DNA of 64,000 nucleotides from Bradyrhizobium ottawaense. GTDB taxonomy: Bacteria; Pseudomonadota; Alphaproteobacteria; Rhizobiales; Xanthobacteraceae. The DNA is taken from positions 4,661,001 through 4,725,000 of the forward strand of contig NZ_LT629693.1 in NCBI RefSeq assembly GCF_900099825.1, written 5' to 3'. This document shows positions 9,620 through 19,433 of the stretch, one piece after another; positions within the stretch are counted from its first letter, which is position 1, and every line of letters starts with the position of its first letter. The position numbers and the translations under genes were made by a program. The notes beneath the pieces are model-generated. The model worked only from the letters and a program-made list of their open reading frames with translations, was not told the origin of the DNA and did not search any database.

Positions 9620-9638
9620 AAACTGGTCCGACGGTCGC

Positions 9639-9803
9639 TTACTTCAGCGAGGTCGAGATCGTGTTGAAGTTGGTCGACAGCTGGCTGCCTACGCCCTTGA
9701 CGGCGGTGATGATCGCGATCGCGATGCCGGCGGCAATCAGGCCGTATTCGATGGCGGTGGCGCCGGACTCATCCTTCACGAAACGCGAAACGAGATTCTT
9801 CAT
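9639..9803 (-). CDS. flp: Flp/Fap-type major pilin (54 aa)
   Basis: Structural subunit of the Flp pilus. The 54 residues begin with a short basic leader (MKNLVSRFVKDESG). The Flp cleavage context follows: processing after Gly14, with Glu19-Tyr20 (the Flp EY motif) and a hydrophobic helix GLIAAGIAIAIITAV. A strong AGGAGTT site lies 7 bases before the ATG. The gene stands at the head of the minus-strand Tad operon. It is short, but the motif, ribosome-binding site, terminator and position all agree. Confidence 0.95.
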   Translation of the reverse strand: MKNLVSRFVKDESGATAIEYGLIAAGIAIAIITAVKGVGSQLSTNFNTISTSLK

Positions 9804-10119
9804 AAGATAACTCCTGTGTACACGTGGCTGGTCGAACTAACGTTTGGTCTCGCCGGCGTTCTCAGCACCGTGACCATGGCGTCACCCTAAGGTGCGACAA
9901 TTGCGACGCAGTTAATTCGATCGTGCAAAAACGCCGAGAACCGGCTGTTCCTAAGCAGAGTAAATGTTGCATTAAGGCAGTTCATAAAATGCGATTATGC
10001 GTCCGCTGACCTTATATCAGGCGGTCGCGCGCACGACGCCGCGCCCGCATGTCGGTGTGATTCATGGCTCCTTAAGCGCCAGCGGATACTCCAGTAGTCT
10101 CCGTTCACATGAGGCCGCC
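9804..10119. other. Divergent intergenic region between flp and the first desaturase gene
   Basis: About 316 bases separate the minus-strand pilin from the plus-strand desaturase gene, so promoters for both must lie here. I see AT-richer sequence around 9900-10015 (AAATGTTGCATTAAGG, CTTATATCAGG) but no box pair I would defend. An open frame running in from 9997 continues into the desaturase but lacks a ribosome-binding site. No RNA gene was recognised. Confidence 0.4.
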
Positions 10120-10950
10120 ATGTCCAATTTGCCCCTCGAAGTCGTTGTGATGCTGGGCCAGACGATGGCGAAGGTCGTGCCGGTCACGATAGCACTGGCG
10201 GTTGTGTTCACGGTGCTCTCGTATTTCTGGGCCTGCAATCCCGGGCAGCCCTGGTGGCGCAAGCGCGAACTCGTCACCGACCTCTGCTACTGGTTCTTCG
10301 TGCCGATGTTTGCCCGGGTCTTCCGCATCGGGCTGATGGTGCTGGGCGCCAGCATGGTCTTCAACATCAATGACGCCGACGGCCTGATCGCGTTCTACGA
10401 CAACGGCCATGGTCCGCTGTCGGAGCTTCCGCTCTGGGTCCAGGCGTTGATGTTCCTGGTGGCATCCGACTTCATGCTGTACTGGCTGCATCGCATGTTT
10501 CATGGCGGCGGCTTCTGGAAGTATCACGCGATCCATCATTCTTCCGAGGATCTCGAGTGGATTTCCGCGGCGCGCTTTCATCCGGTCAACCTGTTCATCG
10601 GAACGATCATGGTCGACGTCATCCTGCTGATGGCGGGTATCTCGCCCAACATCATGCTGTGGGTCGGACCGTTCACGACGTTCCACTCCGCCTTCGTCCA
10701 CGCCAACCTGAGCTGGACGCTCGGCCCGTTCAAATACGTGCTGGCGACGCCGGTATTCCATCGCTGGCATCACACGTCGCTCGAAGAGGGCGGCAATACC
10801 AATTTCGCCGGGACGTTTCCGGTCTGGGACATGCTGTTCGGTACGTTCCGGATGCCGGAAGGCAAGCTGCCGGATAACTACGGCGTCGACAGCGATCAGG
10901 CGGTGCCGCACGAGATCGGCGGCCAACTGGCCTATCCGTTTCGGCAATAA
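10120..10950 (+). CDS. Sterol desaturase / fatty acid hydroxylase family protein, copy 1
   Basis: Membrane-bound di-iron oxygenase of the sterol desaturase/fatty acid hydroxylase superfamily; the lipid substrate is unknown. The 276 residues have about four membrane segments and the histidine clusters expected for a di-iron site: H124-x3-H128, H136-x2-HH (139-140) and H214-x2-HH (217-218). The start at 10120 (MSNLP) matches the start of its near-duplicate at 13553. About three quarters of residues are identical between copies by eye. It precedes a membrane protein gene by 24 bases. Confidence 0.85.
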   Translation: MSNLPLEVVVMLGQTMAKVVPVTIALAVVFTVLSYFWACNPGQPWWRKRELVTDLCYWFFVPMFARVFRIGLMVLGASMVFNINDADGLIAFYDNGHGPLSELPLWVQALMFLVASDFMLYWLHRMFHGGGFWKYHAIHHSSEDLEWISAARFHPVNLFIGTIMVDVILLMAGISPNIMLWVGPFTTFHSAFVHANLSWTLGPFKYVLATPVFHRWHHTSLEEGGNTNFAGTFPVWDMLFGTFRMPEGKLPDNYGVDSDQAVPHEIGGQLAYPFRQ

Positions 10951-10974
10951 TTCAACCGGCCGGGAAGCCTCTGC

Positions 10975-12426
10975 ATGAGTATCGACGCCGGAGCGATCCG
11001 CCAGGAGAAAGCCTTCAGCCTCGGTCAGGTGCCGACATGGCTTTGGCTCGGGATCGGTGTCTATGCGGTGCTGCTGGTATGCGGCGACCGGCTTCTGAAC
11101 GATTCCGATACCTACTGGCAAATCTCGATAGGGCAGTGGATCATCGATCACGGGGCGCTTCCGCGTGCCGATATCTATTCCTTCACCAAGGCGGGCGAGC
11201 CGTGGACGTCGTCATCCTGGCTGGCGCAGGTGCTGCTTGCGGGCAGCTATGATCTGGCCGGCTGGACCGGGCCGGTGGTGCTGGCTTCGACCAGCATCGC
11301 CGCCACCTTTGCGTTTCTCGCCTGGATCCTCGGCTGCCGCATTCCCGCGACCTATGCGCTCGTCGTGACGCTCGCGGCGCTGGTGCTGTCGACGCCGCAT
11401 TTCCTGGCGCGGCCGCATGTGCTGGTGATGCCGGTCATGCTGGCCTGGGCATACGGCTTGCTGTCGGCGAGCGAGCGCGGCGAAGCGCCGTCATTCTGGC
11501 TGCTGCCGCTGATGGCGCTATGGGCTAATTTGCATGGCGGGTTCGTCTTCGGCCTCGTGCTAACAGGCGCATTTGCGATCGACGCGCTGTGGAATGCCGA
11601 TGTCGCGCGGCAAAAGCCGTTGGTGCTGCGCTGGGCGGCCTTCGGCGTCGGCGCGTTGATGGCGTGCTGCGCCACGCCGTATGGATGGGGATCCATCCTC
11701 GCCTCGCGCAAGATCCTCGATCTCGGCGAGTTGCTGCATCTGATCTACGAATGGATGCCGGCCGATTTCACCAACCTCGGCGCGTTCGAGATATCGATCC
11801 TGGTGCTGATCGCCGCAGCACTTTACTCAGGCGTCAAGCTGTCGCCGCCGCGGATCGCGCTGGTGCTGGGCCTGCTGCACATGGCGCTTTCGCATGTCAG
11901 GAATCTAGAGATATTCGCGCTGCTGCTGCCGCTCGTCGCGCTTGCGCCGGTGGCCTCGCAGTTCGCGCTGCAGCCGGCCAGATTCGCCAGGATCACCGCG
12001 CCGCTCGCTTCCGCCGCCGTACTGGCCATCATGCTCGGTGCTTCGACCTGGGCGCTCGCGGCGAGGTCGGCGTTTTCGCCGCCCGAGGTGCAGTCGCCCG
12101 CGGCCGCCGTCGAGGCGCTGCAAGCGCACCATCCCAGGCGGGTCCTCAACGACCTCCCGTTCGGCGGCTACATGATCTGGCGCAAGATGCCGGTATTCAT
12201 CGACGGGCGGGCCGAGTTGTACGGCGAGGCGTTCGAAATGGCCTATTACCGCGCGCTGCAGCTCAAGGACGCCAACCAGTTTCTCGACATCCTCAAGACC
12301 TGGGACATCGATGCCGTGCTGCTGACGCCGTCGACGCCGGCCGTGGGCCTGCTCGATAACATCGGCGGCTGGCAGCGGGTCTATTCCGACCGGAACGCCG
12401 TGCTGCACGTTCGTACCGATCACTGA
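10975..12426 (+). CDS. Multi-pass membrane protein, possibly GT-C-type glycosyltransferase
   Basis: Hypothetical integral membrane protein of 483 residues with roughly ten hydrophobic helices and a soluble C-terminal part (about 385-483). The first loop holds NDSDTYW, an acidic motif like the Asp motif of GT-C glycosyltransferases that use polyprenyl-phosphate sugars. The C-terminal region contains VFIDGRAELYGEAF. It lies between the desaturase and an acyltransferase with short gaps (24 and 10 bases), so the three may be co-transcribed. The glycosyltransferase reading is an inference from topology and one motif; no specific family is claimed. Confidence 0.6.
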   Translation: MSIDAGAIRQEKAFSLGQVPTWLWLGIGVYAVLLVCGDRLLNDSDTYWQISIGQWIIDHGALPRADIYSFTKAGEPWTSSSWLAQVLLAGSYDLAGWTGPVVLASTSIAATFAFLAWILGCRIPATYALVVTLAALVLSTPHFLARPHVLVMPVMLAWAYGLLSASERGEAPSFWLLPLMALWANLHGGFVFGLVLTGAFAIDALWNADVARQKPLVLRWAAFGVGALMACCATPYGWGSILASRKILDLGELLHLIYEWMPADFTNLGAFEISILVLIAAALYSGVKLSPPRIALVLGLLHMALSHVRNLEIFALLLPLVALAPVASQFALQPARFARITAPLASAAVLAIMLGASTWALAARSAFSPPEVQSPAAAVEALQAHHPRRVLNDLPFGGYMIWRKMPVFIDGRAELYGEAFEMAYYRALQLKDANQFLDILKTWDIDAVLLTPSTPAVGLLDNIGGWQRVYSDRNAVLHVRTDH

Positions 12427-12436
12427 GCGCCGTGCC

Positions 12437-13489
12437 ATGACCCACCGCAATCAATCCCTCGATGTGTTGCGTGGCGTGGCCATCCTGCTCGTCGTTCTCG
12501 TGCATTGCGCGATCGCGGCAAGCGGCAGCGTCCCCGGCCTGACGGCGTTTGCCCATGAGCATGGTGAACGCGGCGTCCAGCTCTTCTTCATCGTCAGCGG
12601 TTACACGATGATGCTGACCTTCGGTGACAAGCTCGGTCCGGCCGCGATCCAATCGTTCTATATTCGACGCGCGTTCAGGATCGTGCCGCTGTTTTGGGCC
12701 GCCATCCTGCTCTATCTCCTGATCACTGGGGGAGAGGGCTTCAAGTTCTGGGCGCCCGACGGGATCGCGACAAGCGACGTGGTGCTGACATTCCTCTTTA
12801 TGCATTGGAGCAGTGTCACCGCGTTCAACTCGGTGGTTCCGGGCGGATGGAGCATCGCCGTGGAAATGCAGTTTTACCTGCTGTTCCCGCTGCTGATGTT
12901 TCTGTTCCGGCGGCCGAACGGCCCGATCCTGGTTTACGCCGGGATCGCGCTGATCAGCGTCTTCGGGAAATTCGCAGCCGACTTGTATCTCCTTCCGCGT
13001 CTCGCCGCGTCGCTGCCGCAAGACCAGGCCTATCTCGCCAACGGCTTTTTCTATTGCTGGCTGCCGCATCAGCTGATCTGCTTCGGGTTCGGCATTCTGC
13101 TCTACGACTTCATCGAGCTGAAGAACAAGCCGTTACTCGGCGCGGTGTTGCTGGCCGGAGCGTCGCTGTTGTTCTCGACATGGGGTGCGGAAGTCGTGCT
13201 GTTGTTTGCGCTGGCCTGCGGGGTTCTCGCCGCGAATGTCAGGCTCTCTTTCGTCGGTCTTCTGGGCCGCCACTCCTACGCGATCTACCTCGTGCACTTC
13301 GCGCTGGTGTCGGCGGTCGCGGCGCTGTGGCCGATGGGGCTGGTGCCGCTGTTCGTGCTGGTCACCGGCGCTTCGCTGGCGCTGAGCTATTTCGTGATCG
13401 AGCCTTTGATCGAGCGCCGTTTCAACCGGCTCGGCCATGCCCTTGCGGCGGCGGTCCGGGCGCCGAAGGCCGTTGCAGCGGCGAGCTGA
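12437..13489 (+). CDS. Acyltransferase 3 family membrane protein
   Basis: Inner-membrane acyltransferase of the OafA/NodX type, which O-acetylates or succinylates surface glycans. The 350 residues begin with the family signature LDVLRGVAILLVVLVHC, whose His is the predicted catalytic base. About ten membrane helices follow (FYIRRAFRIVPLFW, PGGWSIAVEMQFYL, YAIYLVHF, and a closing SYFVIEPLIE). The conserved R-R-x-x-R-I-x-P pattern is present. The acceptor is unknown; the preceding membrane protein may build it. Confidence 0.85.
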   Translation: MTHRNQSLDVLRGVAILLVVLVHCAIAASGSVPGLTAFAHEHGERGVQLFFIVSGYTMMLTFGDKLGPAAIQSFYIRRAFRIVPLFWAAILLYLLITGGEGFKFWAPDGIATSDVVLTFLFMHWSSVTAFNSVVPGGWSIAVEMQFYLLFPLLMFLFRRPNGPILVYAGIALISVFGKFAADLYLLPRLAASLPQDQAYLANGFFYCWLPHQLICFGFGILLYDFIELKNKPLLGAVLLAGASLLFSTWGAEVVLLFALACGVLAANVRLSFVGLLGRHSYAIYLVHFALVSAVAALWPMGLVPLFVLVTGASLALSYFVIEPLIERRFNRLGHALAAAVRAPKAVAAAS

Positions 13490-13552
13490 CGTCCGCGCGG
13501 ATCGTGCGGCGCAAGCTGGCAGGCCGGCCCCAATTCCGGTAAGACGCAGGAC

Positions 13553-14383
13553 ATGTCCAACCTGCCGATCGAAGTCGTCGACATGCTCGGCCAGACCCTG
13601 GCCAAGGTGCTGCCGGTCACGCTCGCGCTCGCGCTGCTGTTCTCGGTGCTGTCGCATTTCTGGGCCTGCAATCCCGGCCGGCCGTGGTGGCGCAAGCGCG
13701 AACTCGTCACCGATCTCAGCTACTGGTTCCTGGTTCCGCTGTTCGCGCGCGTATTCCGGATCGGGCTCGCGGTGCTCGCCGCGGCGCTGATTTTTGGGAT
13801 CAATGACGCCGATGCCTTGACCGCCTTCTACGACAACGGCCATGGCCCGCTGGCGGAATTGCCGCTTTGGCTGCAGGCGGTACTTTCCCTGGTGCTGGCC
13901 GATTTCATGATGTACTGGCTGCACCGCATGTTCCATCGCAGCGGCTTCTGGAAATACCACGCCATTCATCATTCGTCCGAGGACGTCGACTGGATCTCGG
14001 CGGCGCGCTTCCACCCGGTCAACCTGCTGCTGGGCACCATCGGCGTCGACGTCGTCCTGTTGCTGGCCGGCATTTCACCGGTCGCGATGGTGTGGCTCGG
14101 CCCGTTCAACATTTTCCATTCGGCCTTCGTTCACGCCAACCTGAACTGGACGCTCGGGCCGTTCAGATATGTGCTGGCGACGCCGGTGTTCCATCGTTGG
14201 CATCACACCTCGCGCGAGGAAGGCGGCGACACCAATTTTGCCGGCACCTTTCCGCTCTGGGATATCCTGTTCGGTACCTTCCGGATGCCGGCGGACCGGT
14301 TGCCGGACAATTACGGCATCGAGGACCAGGCGTTGTTTCCGTGCGAGCTTGCCGGGCAACTGGCCTATCCGTTCCGGAAATAA
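13553..14383 (+). CDS. Sterol desaturase / fatty acid hydroxylase family protein, copy 2
   Basis: Near-duplicate of the gene at 10120, with the same 276-residue length and all histidine clusters kept (HRMFH, HAIHH, HRWHH). Differences are mostly conservative and spread along the protein, so the duplication is not recent. The upstream 60 bases lack a strong ribosome-binding site. The two copies bracket the membrane protein and acyltransferase genes, and this one ends 144 bases before the pilus N-domain gene. The substrate is unknown. Confidence 0.85.
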   Translation: MSNLPIEVVDMLGQTLAKVLPVTLALALLFSVLSHFWACNPGRPWWRKRELVTDLSYWFLVPLFARVFRIGLAVLAAALIFGINDADALTAFYDNGHGPLAELPLWLQAVLSLVLADFMMYWLHRMFHRSGFWKYHAIHHSSEDVDWISAARFHPVNLLLGTIGVDVVLLLAGISPVAMVWLGPFNIFHSAFVHANLNWTLGPFRYVLATPVFHRWHHTSREEGGDTNFAGTFPLWDILFGTFRMPADRLPDNYGIEDQALFPCELAGQLAYPFRK

Positions 14384-14527
14384 CAGCCTCGTCCGGGAAA
14401 CCGCGGGCATTTCGGATTTGCCGGGCCCCCTTTGCACTTCTTTCATGAATTGTCGTCAGATTCAGCCCGTCGGGCGCCGGTCCGCTGCGTATCGCTTTTG
14501 CCGGCTTGTAACGCCCCGGAGTAGAGT

Positions 14528-15034
14528 ATGTTCAGGTTCCAGCGTATTCGCGCGTGCGCGCGTTTTGGATTGCGTTCCGTCGCGGTTGCAACACTGCTGT
14601 GGCCAGCGGTGTGTCTCGGCGCGCCTGACCCGGACAAAATCTCGGTTTATGTCGACCAGGCCAAGCTGCTCAAGCTGCCTGCCAAGGTCGCGACCATCAT
14701 CGTCGGAAACCCGCTGATCGCGGACGTCACGCTGCAGAGCGGCGGCATCGTCGTTGTCACCGGCAAGGGCTATGGCGCGACCAATTTCATTGCGATGGAC
14801 CGTGGCGGCGACGTGCTGGTGGATCGCCAGATCCAGGTCGAAGGCCCGACTGAACGGCTTGTCACCGTCTACCGTGGCGTCGAACGCGAATCCTATAGCT
14901 GTGCGCCGATCTGCCAGCGCCGGATCACGCTCGGCGACGGCGAACATTATTTCAAAGCGGCGATCGACCAGGCCGGTTCGCTCTCCAGCCAGGCCTCGGG
15001 TGCTGCGGCTGCCGGCTCCAAATCGTCCAACTGA
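14528..15034 (+). CDS. Pilus assembly protein with secretin N-terminal domain only
   Basis: Exported 168-residue protein with an N-terminal signal peptide (cleaved near VCLGAP). A domain like the N-terminal domain of pilus and type III secretins follows (YVDQAKLLKLPAKV, IIVGNPLIADV, GYGATNFIAMD). The same pattern opens CpaC in this window (DLPRDIKDVLVADPK). The C-terminal tail has two cysteines (SCAPICQRR) that could form a disulfide. There is no channel domain. It may assist or compete in secretin assembly. Its position just before TadE and TadG ties it to the pilus. Confidence 0.75.
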   Translation: MFRFQRIRACARFGLRSVAVATLLWPAVCLGAPDPDKISVYVDQAKLLKLPAKVATIIVGNPLIADVTLQSGGIVVVTGKGYGATNFIAMDRGGDVLVDRQIQVEGPTERLVTVYRGVERESYSCAPICQRRITLGDGEHYFKAAIDQAGSLSSQASGAAAAGSKSSN

Positions 15035-15130
15035 CCGTGCTTCGCCGATCCTTTCACTGATCCTTGCGTGGCGCGGAAGGTGCCCGCGTGACGCGTCAGG
15101 CGATCGTCCGGCATGGTTAAGATTTGCCTG

Positions 15131-15149
15131 ACGGAACGGGGCGTTCCGT
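15131..15149. promoter_or_regulatory. Inverted repeat upstream of the TadE-like gene
   Basis: ACGGAAC (15131-15137) and GTTCCGT (15143-15149) form a perfect 7-bp inverted repeat with a 5-base spacer, 80 bases before the TadE start. It could be an operator or an RNA hairpin. No T-run follows. The GGAAC inside does not have a correctly spaced CGTT, so it is not a sigma-EcfG site. Confidence 0.35.
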
Positions 15150-15228
15150 CCGCATCGGACGAAACACTTCAACAATCAGTTTCAGGTACTCCTCCACGGG
15201 AGTTCTCCTGCGTCTTGAGGTTTCCTCG

Positions 15229-15786
15229 ATGTCCTCGCCCGCCGCTCCCGCCGGAAATATCCTGCGCCGGTTTCGCCGCAACCACCGCGGCTCCGCCGTG
15301 GTCGAGTTCGCGCTGGTGGCGCCGATATTCTTCGGATTGCTGTTCGCGATCATCGAGCTGGCGCTGGTGTTCTTCGCCAGCCAGATGCTCGAGACCGTGA
15401 CGCAGGATTCCGCGCGCACGATCATGACCGGTCAGGCGCAGAACGGCCAGGTCACGGGCTGTTCGACGCCCTGCACCCAGGCGCAATTCAAGGACCTCGT
15501 TTGCAGCAAGATCACCATGATGTTCGATTGCGTCAACGGTATCTCGATCGACGTGCAGAGCTATTCCGCGTTCGGCTCCGTCAACATCGCCAGCCCGATC
15601 GATGCCAGCAAGAATTTCGTGGCGCCGAACAACTATCTGACCGGCGGCCCCAACGATATCGTCGTGGTGCGGATCTTCTATAAATGGCCGCTGGTCGTGA
15701 CCGGGCTCGGCTTCAATATCGCGAATCTGAGCGGCAGCAAGCGGCTGTTGACCGCGACCGCCGCGTTCCAGAACGAACCGTACTAG
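15229..15786 (+). CDS. tadE: TadE-family pseudopilin
   Basis: Minor pseudopilin of the Tad system. The ATG at 15229 has a GAGG site 8 bases upstream; an upstream frame to 15124 lacks one. The 185 residues carry the TadE pattern: a basic N-terminus (RRFRRNHRGSAV), then VEFALVAPIFFGLLFAIIE as a type IV pilin-like helix with the conserved Glu. A periplasmic domain with three cysteines follows (CSTPC, VCSK). The next gene, TadG-like, starts 9 bases later. Confidence 0.88.
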   Translation: MSSPAAPAGNILRRFRRNHRGSAVVEFALVAPIFFGLLFAIIELALVFFASQMLETVTQDSARTIMTGQAQNGQVTGCSTPCTQAQFKDLVCSKITMMFDCVNGISIDVQSYSAFGSVNIASPIDASKNFVAPNNYLTGGPNDIVVVRIFYKWPLVVTGLGFNIANLSGSKRLLTATAAFQNEPY

Positions 15787-15795
15787 GGCGGGCCG

Positions 15796-16392
15796 ATGAA
15801 ACCGATCATGGATATGTGGCTTCGCGCGCGGCGCTCGGCGCTGGCTCTGTTCGGCGATATCAGCGGCCTTGCCGCAACCGAATTCGCCCTCGTCGTTCCG
15901 GTGATGCTGGTGCTGTTCTTCGGCACCGACGAGTTTGCATCCGGCATCGCCGTCAGCCGCAAGGTGACGCTGATGGCGCGGACGCTGTCCGATCTGACGT
16001 CGCAAAACACCTCCGTCAACGATACCCAGTTGACGAACATCCGCAACGCCAGCGTGGCGATCATGACGCCTTATTCGGCGACGCCGGTCAAATCCACCAT
16101 CACCGAACTCTATGTCGATCCCAATACGCTGGCGGCGCGGGTGCAATGGAGCAAGGGCGACGCGCCGCGGACGGTGGGAACCACGGTTGTGATCCCGGGC
16201 GCGCTTCAGGTCAAAGGCAGCTATCTGATTTACAGCGAGGTCAGCTACGCCTTTGTCCCGACGGTCGGCTATGTCCTGAAGAACTCGATTACGCTGAAAG
16301 ACTTCACCCTTACCCGCCCGCGTCAGTCGACCTGCGTGATCTATCCGACGCCCGCTGCAGGTAGTCCGTCTCCTCCCTGTCCGACGTCGTAA
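15796..16392 (+). CDS. TadG/TadF-like pseudopilin
   Basis: Second pseudopilin-like protein. The 198 residues have a basic N-terminus, then ATEFALVVPVMLVLFFGTDE (TadE/TadG-type helix with the conserved Glu) and a periplasmic beta-rich region. It is shorter than typical TadG, which often carries a von Willebrand domain, so TadF is an alternative. It ends the plus-strand pilus segment. Confidence 0.8.
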   Translation: MKPIMDMWLRARRSALALFGDISGLAATEFALVVPVMLVLFFGTDEFASGIAVSRKVTLMARTLSDLTSQNTSVNDTQLTNIRNASVAIMTPYSATPVKSTITELYVDPNTLAARVQWSKGDAPRTVGTTVVIPGALQVKGSYLIYSEVSYAFVPTVGYVLKNSITLKDFTLTRPRQSTCVIYPTPAAGSPSPPCPTS

Positions 16393-16483
16393 TCGACGCC
16401 GCGCCGGAGGTCGCCGTATTCAAATAGAGTCGTGTTCAAATGGAAAGGCCACGCCATGGGCGCGGTCTCTCAAGTGAAATGAA

Positions 16484-16509
16484 AAAGGCCGCGCTTTGGC
16501 GCGGCCTTT
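16484..16509 (-). terminator. Rho-independent terminator after the cold-shock gene
   Basis: An 11-bp stem (16484-16494 with 16499-16509) has loop TTTG. Read on the minus strand it ends in TTTTTCATTT. It lies 58 bases past the cspA stop. The plus-strand side has little T-richness, but it could also end the TadG transcript. Confidence 0.85.
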
Positions 16510-16566
16510 GATCATTTCGAGGCAATCCTTGGGGCCCACCGTGAAGGGTGCGCCCTGGCAGATCGC

Positions 16567-16779
16567 TTATCCGGCGGCGCGCAGATTGTCGGCCGAAGAT
16601 TTGCCAGAGCGACGATCTGCCACGATTTCGTAGGAGATCTTCTGGCCTTCACGCAGTGTCCCAAGACCGGCACGTTCGACAGCGCTGATGTGCACGAACA
16701 CGTCATTGCCGCCGTCATCGGGCTGGATGAAGCCATAACCCTTGGTTGCGTTAAACCACTTCACGGTTCCCATGCTCAC
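16567..16779 (-). CDS. CspA-family cold-shock protein
   Basis: Single-stranded nucleic acid-binding RNA chaperone. The 70 residues form one cold-shock domain with RNP1 KGYGFI and RNP2 DVFVHIS, plus a short basic tail. GTG at 16779 sits 8 bases after AAGGGA; ATG at 16773 is two codons later with poorer spacing. A 270-base leader region separates it from infA and could hold temperature-responsive RNA structure, though I cannot fold it here. Confidence 0.95.
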   Translation of the reverse strand: MSMGTVKWFNATKGYGFIQPDDGGNDVFVHISAVERAGLGTLREGQKISYEIVADRRSGKSSADNLRAAG

Positions 16780-17050
16780 GGGGGTAGTCCCTTCTCAGAT
16801 ATACAAGTCGTAGCCCGCCTCTCGACGGTCTGGTGATATCGAATTTTTGGAAGGGTCGTCAGCGTCTAAACCGGCTGTACCGGTGGATAGCTAATGTCGT
16901 CCGGCCGAAAATCGATGGACAATATTATTCGATAGTAGGGTCCAAAACAATCCTGACGTGCACGATTTTTTGATTCGGCCGGCAGCCGACCGCCCTCGCG
17001 CGCAACACGGGCGTGTCGGGCGCGATCTTAAAGGCGGTGGCAGGCGCCCC

Positions 17051-17335
17051 TTAGCGGCGGCGGAACTGGCCGCCGCGCGGAGGTCCGCCCCGCGGGGCAC
17101 CGGTGCTCGGACGCTCGTCCTTGTGACGGAAGATCAGGCGGCCCTTCTCCAGGTCATAAGGCGACATTTCGATCGTGACCCGATCGCCCGCCAGCGTCTT
17201 GATCCGGTTCTTCTTCATCTTGCCCGCGGTGTAGGCAACGATCTCGTGCCCGGCGTCGAGCTGCACGCGGTAGCGCGCGTCGGGGAGGATTTCGGTCACC
17301 AGTCCTTCGAACTGGATCAGCTCTTCTTTAGCCAT
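17051..17335 (-). CDS. infA: Translation initiation factor IF-1, C-terminally extended
   Basis: IF-1 binds the ribosomal A site during initiation. The S1-like OB fold is intact ([49 protein letters not shown]). The 94 residues exceed the usual 72 by a Gly/Pro/Arg-rich tail (about 75-94). It lies 24 bases downstream of the helicase gene, so it is probably co-transcribed. The context suggests a second, cold-associated IF-1 rather than the housekeeping copy; that is an inference. Confidence 0.9.
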   Translation of the reverse strand: MAKEELIQFEGLVTEILPDARYRVQLDAGHEIVAYTAGKMKKNRIKTLAGDRVTIEMSPYDLEKGRLIFRHKDERPSTGAPRGGPPRGGQFRRR

Positions 17336-17359
17336 GGTTGTCTCCAGATCGATCGAGGC

Positions 17360-18862
<1,503 letters not shown>

Positions 18863-19345
18863 AAGCGGGGGTTCTTTCCATTAAAAAAGCAGCGCCCGGC
18901 GGATTTTCGGCCAGGTGCACGAGGGGTGTCTGAGACACCCGCGTGTTTGGGGCGTCGGTTTTGGTCGCTGAAGGGGCAAGCCAGAAACCGTCGGACGGGA
19001 TCAGAACACGCGGCTCGCAAGGACCTGATGATTCTCTAGGTCACGTACCTCATATGGAACACGAACGCGGCGCTTTCAAGGTAAAACCTGCCAGATCGGC
19101 CGACGCAGTTAAGAAATGGGTCGAAATTCACGGGTTCCATTCCCCGGTCCGCTGCCGGCGTGCCTCGGAAGAGGAAATATCGTGCCGGAATTTTAGTCAG
19201 ATCGCATCAGCTGCACAAAATATAGATAGTTTGCCGCCAAAGCATACATTTTTTTGGCCCGAATATTAGGCGGAAAATCTCGGCGATTTTGCGATGTTGA
19301 GCAATTTTGAAAGATAAATCATTGGCTTAAGAGGCTTTACCTCCG
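18863..19345. other. Divergent regulatory region between rhlE and urtA
   Basis: About 570 bases without a convincing gene lie between the two start codons. A perfect palindrome GGGTGTC-TGA-GACACCC at 18924-18940 lies in the probable leader of rhlE. An AT-rich stretch around 19200-19330 precedes the urt promoter. An IHF-like sequence AATCAT-N4-TTA at 19317-19329 (one mismatch to the core) lies where IHF often bends DNA at sigma-54 promoters. An open frame at 18943-19269 has neither ribosome-binding site nor recognisable protein and is not called. Confidence 0.5.
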
Positions 19346-19361
19346 TGGCATGGTTCTTGCG
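19346..19361 (+). promoter_or_regulatory. Sigma-54 (RpoN) promoter of the urt operon
   Basis: TGGCATGGTTCTTGCG fits the -24/-12 consensus TGGCACG-N4-TTGCW at nearly every position, with GG and GC correctly spaced. It lies 88 bases before urtA. Urea transporters are commonly controlled by NtrC with sigma-54, so this is the expected nitrogen-limitation promoter. I did not find a clean NtrC dyad upstream. Confidence 0.8.
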
Positions 19362-19433
19362 ATTCCATTAACGCAGGCGGCCGTTGGGGCCGTTTCGCAG
19401 CGTTTTACGCCTGCGTCAGGGAGATGACATTTC

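Noticed and set aside
9507..9890. Open frame antisense to the Flp pilin
   Set aside because: Overlaps the pilin gene and its terminator; the pilin has motif, ribosome-binding site and operon context.
18943..19269. Open frame before urtA on the plus strand
   Set aside because: No ribosome-binding site, no family resemblance, and it runs through the regulatory region.
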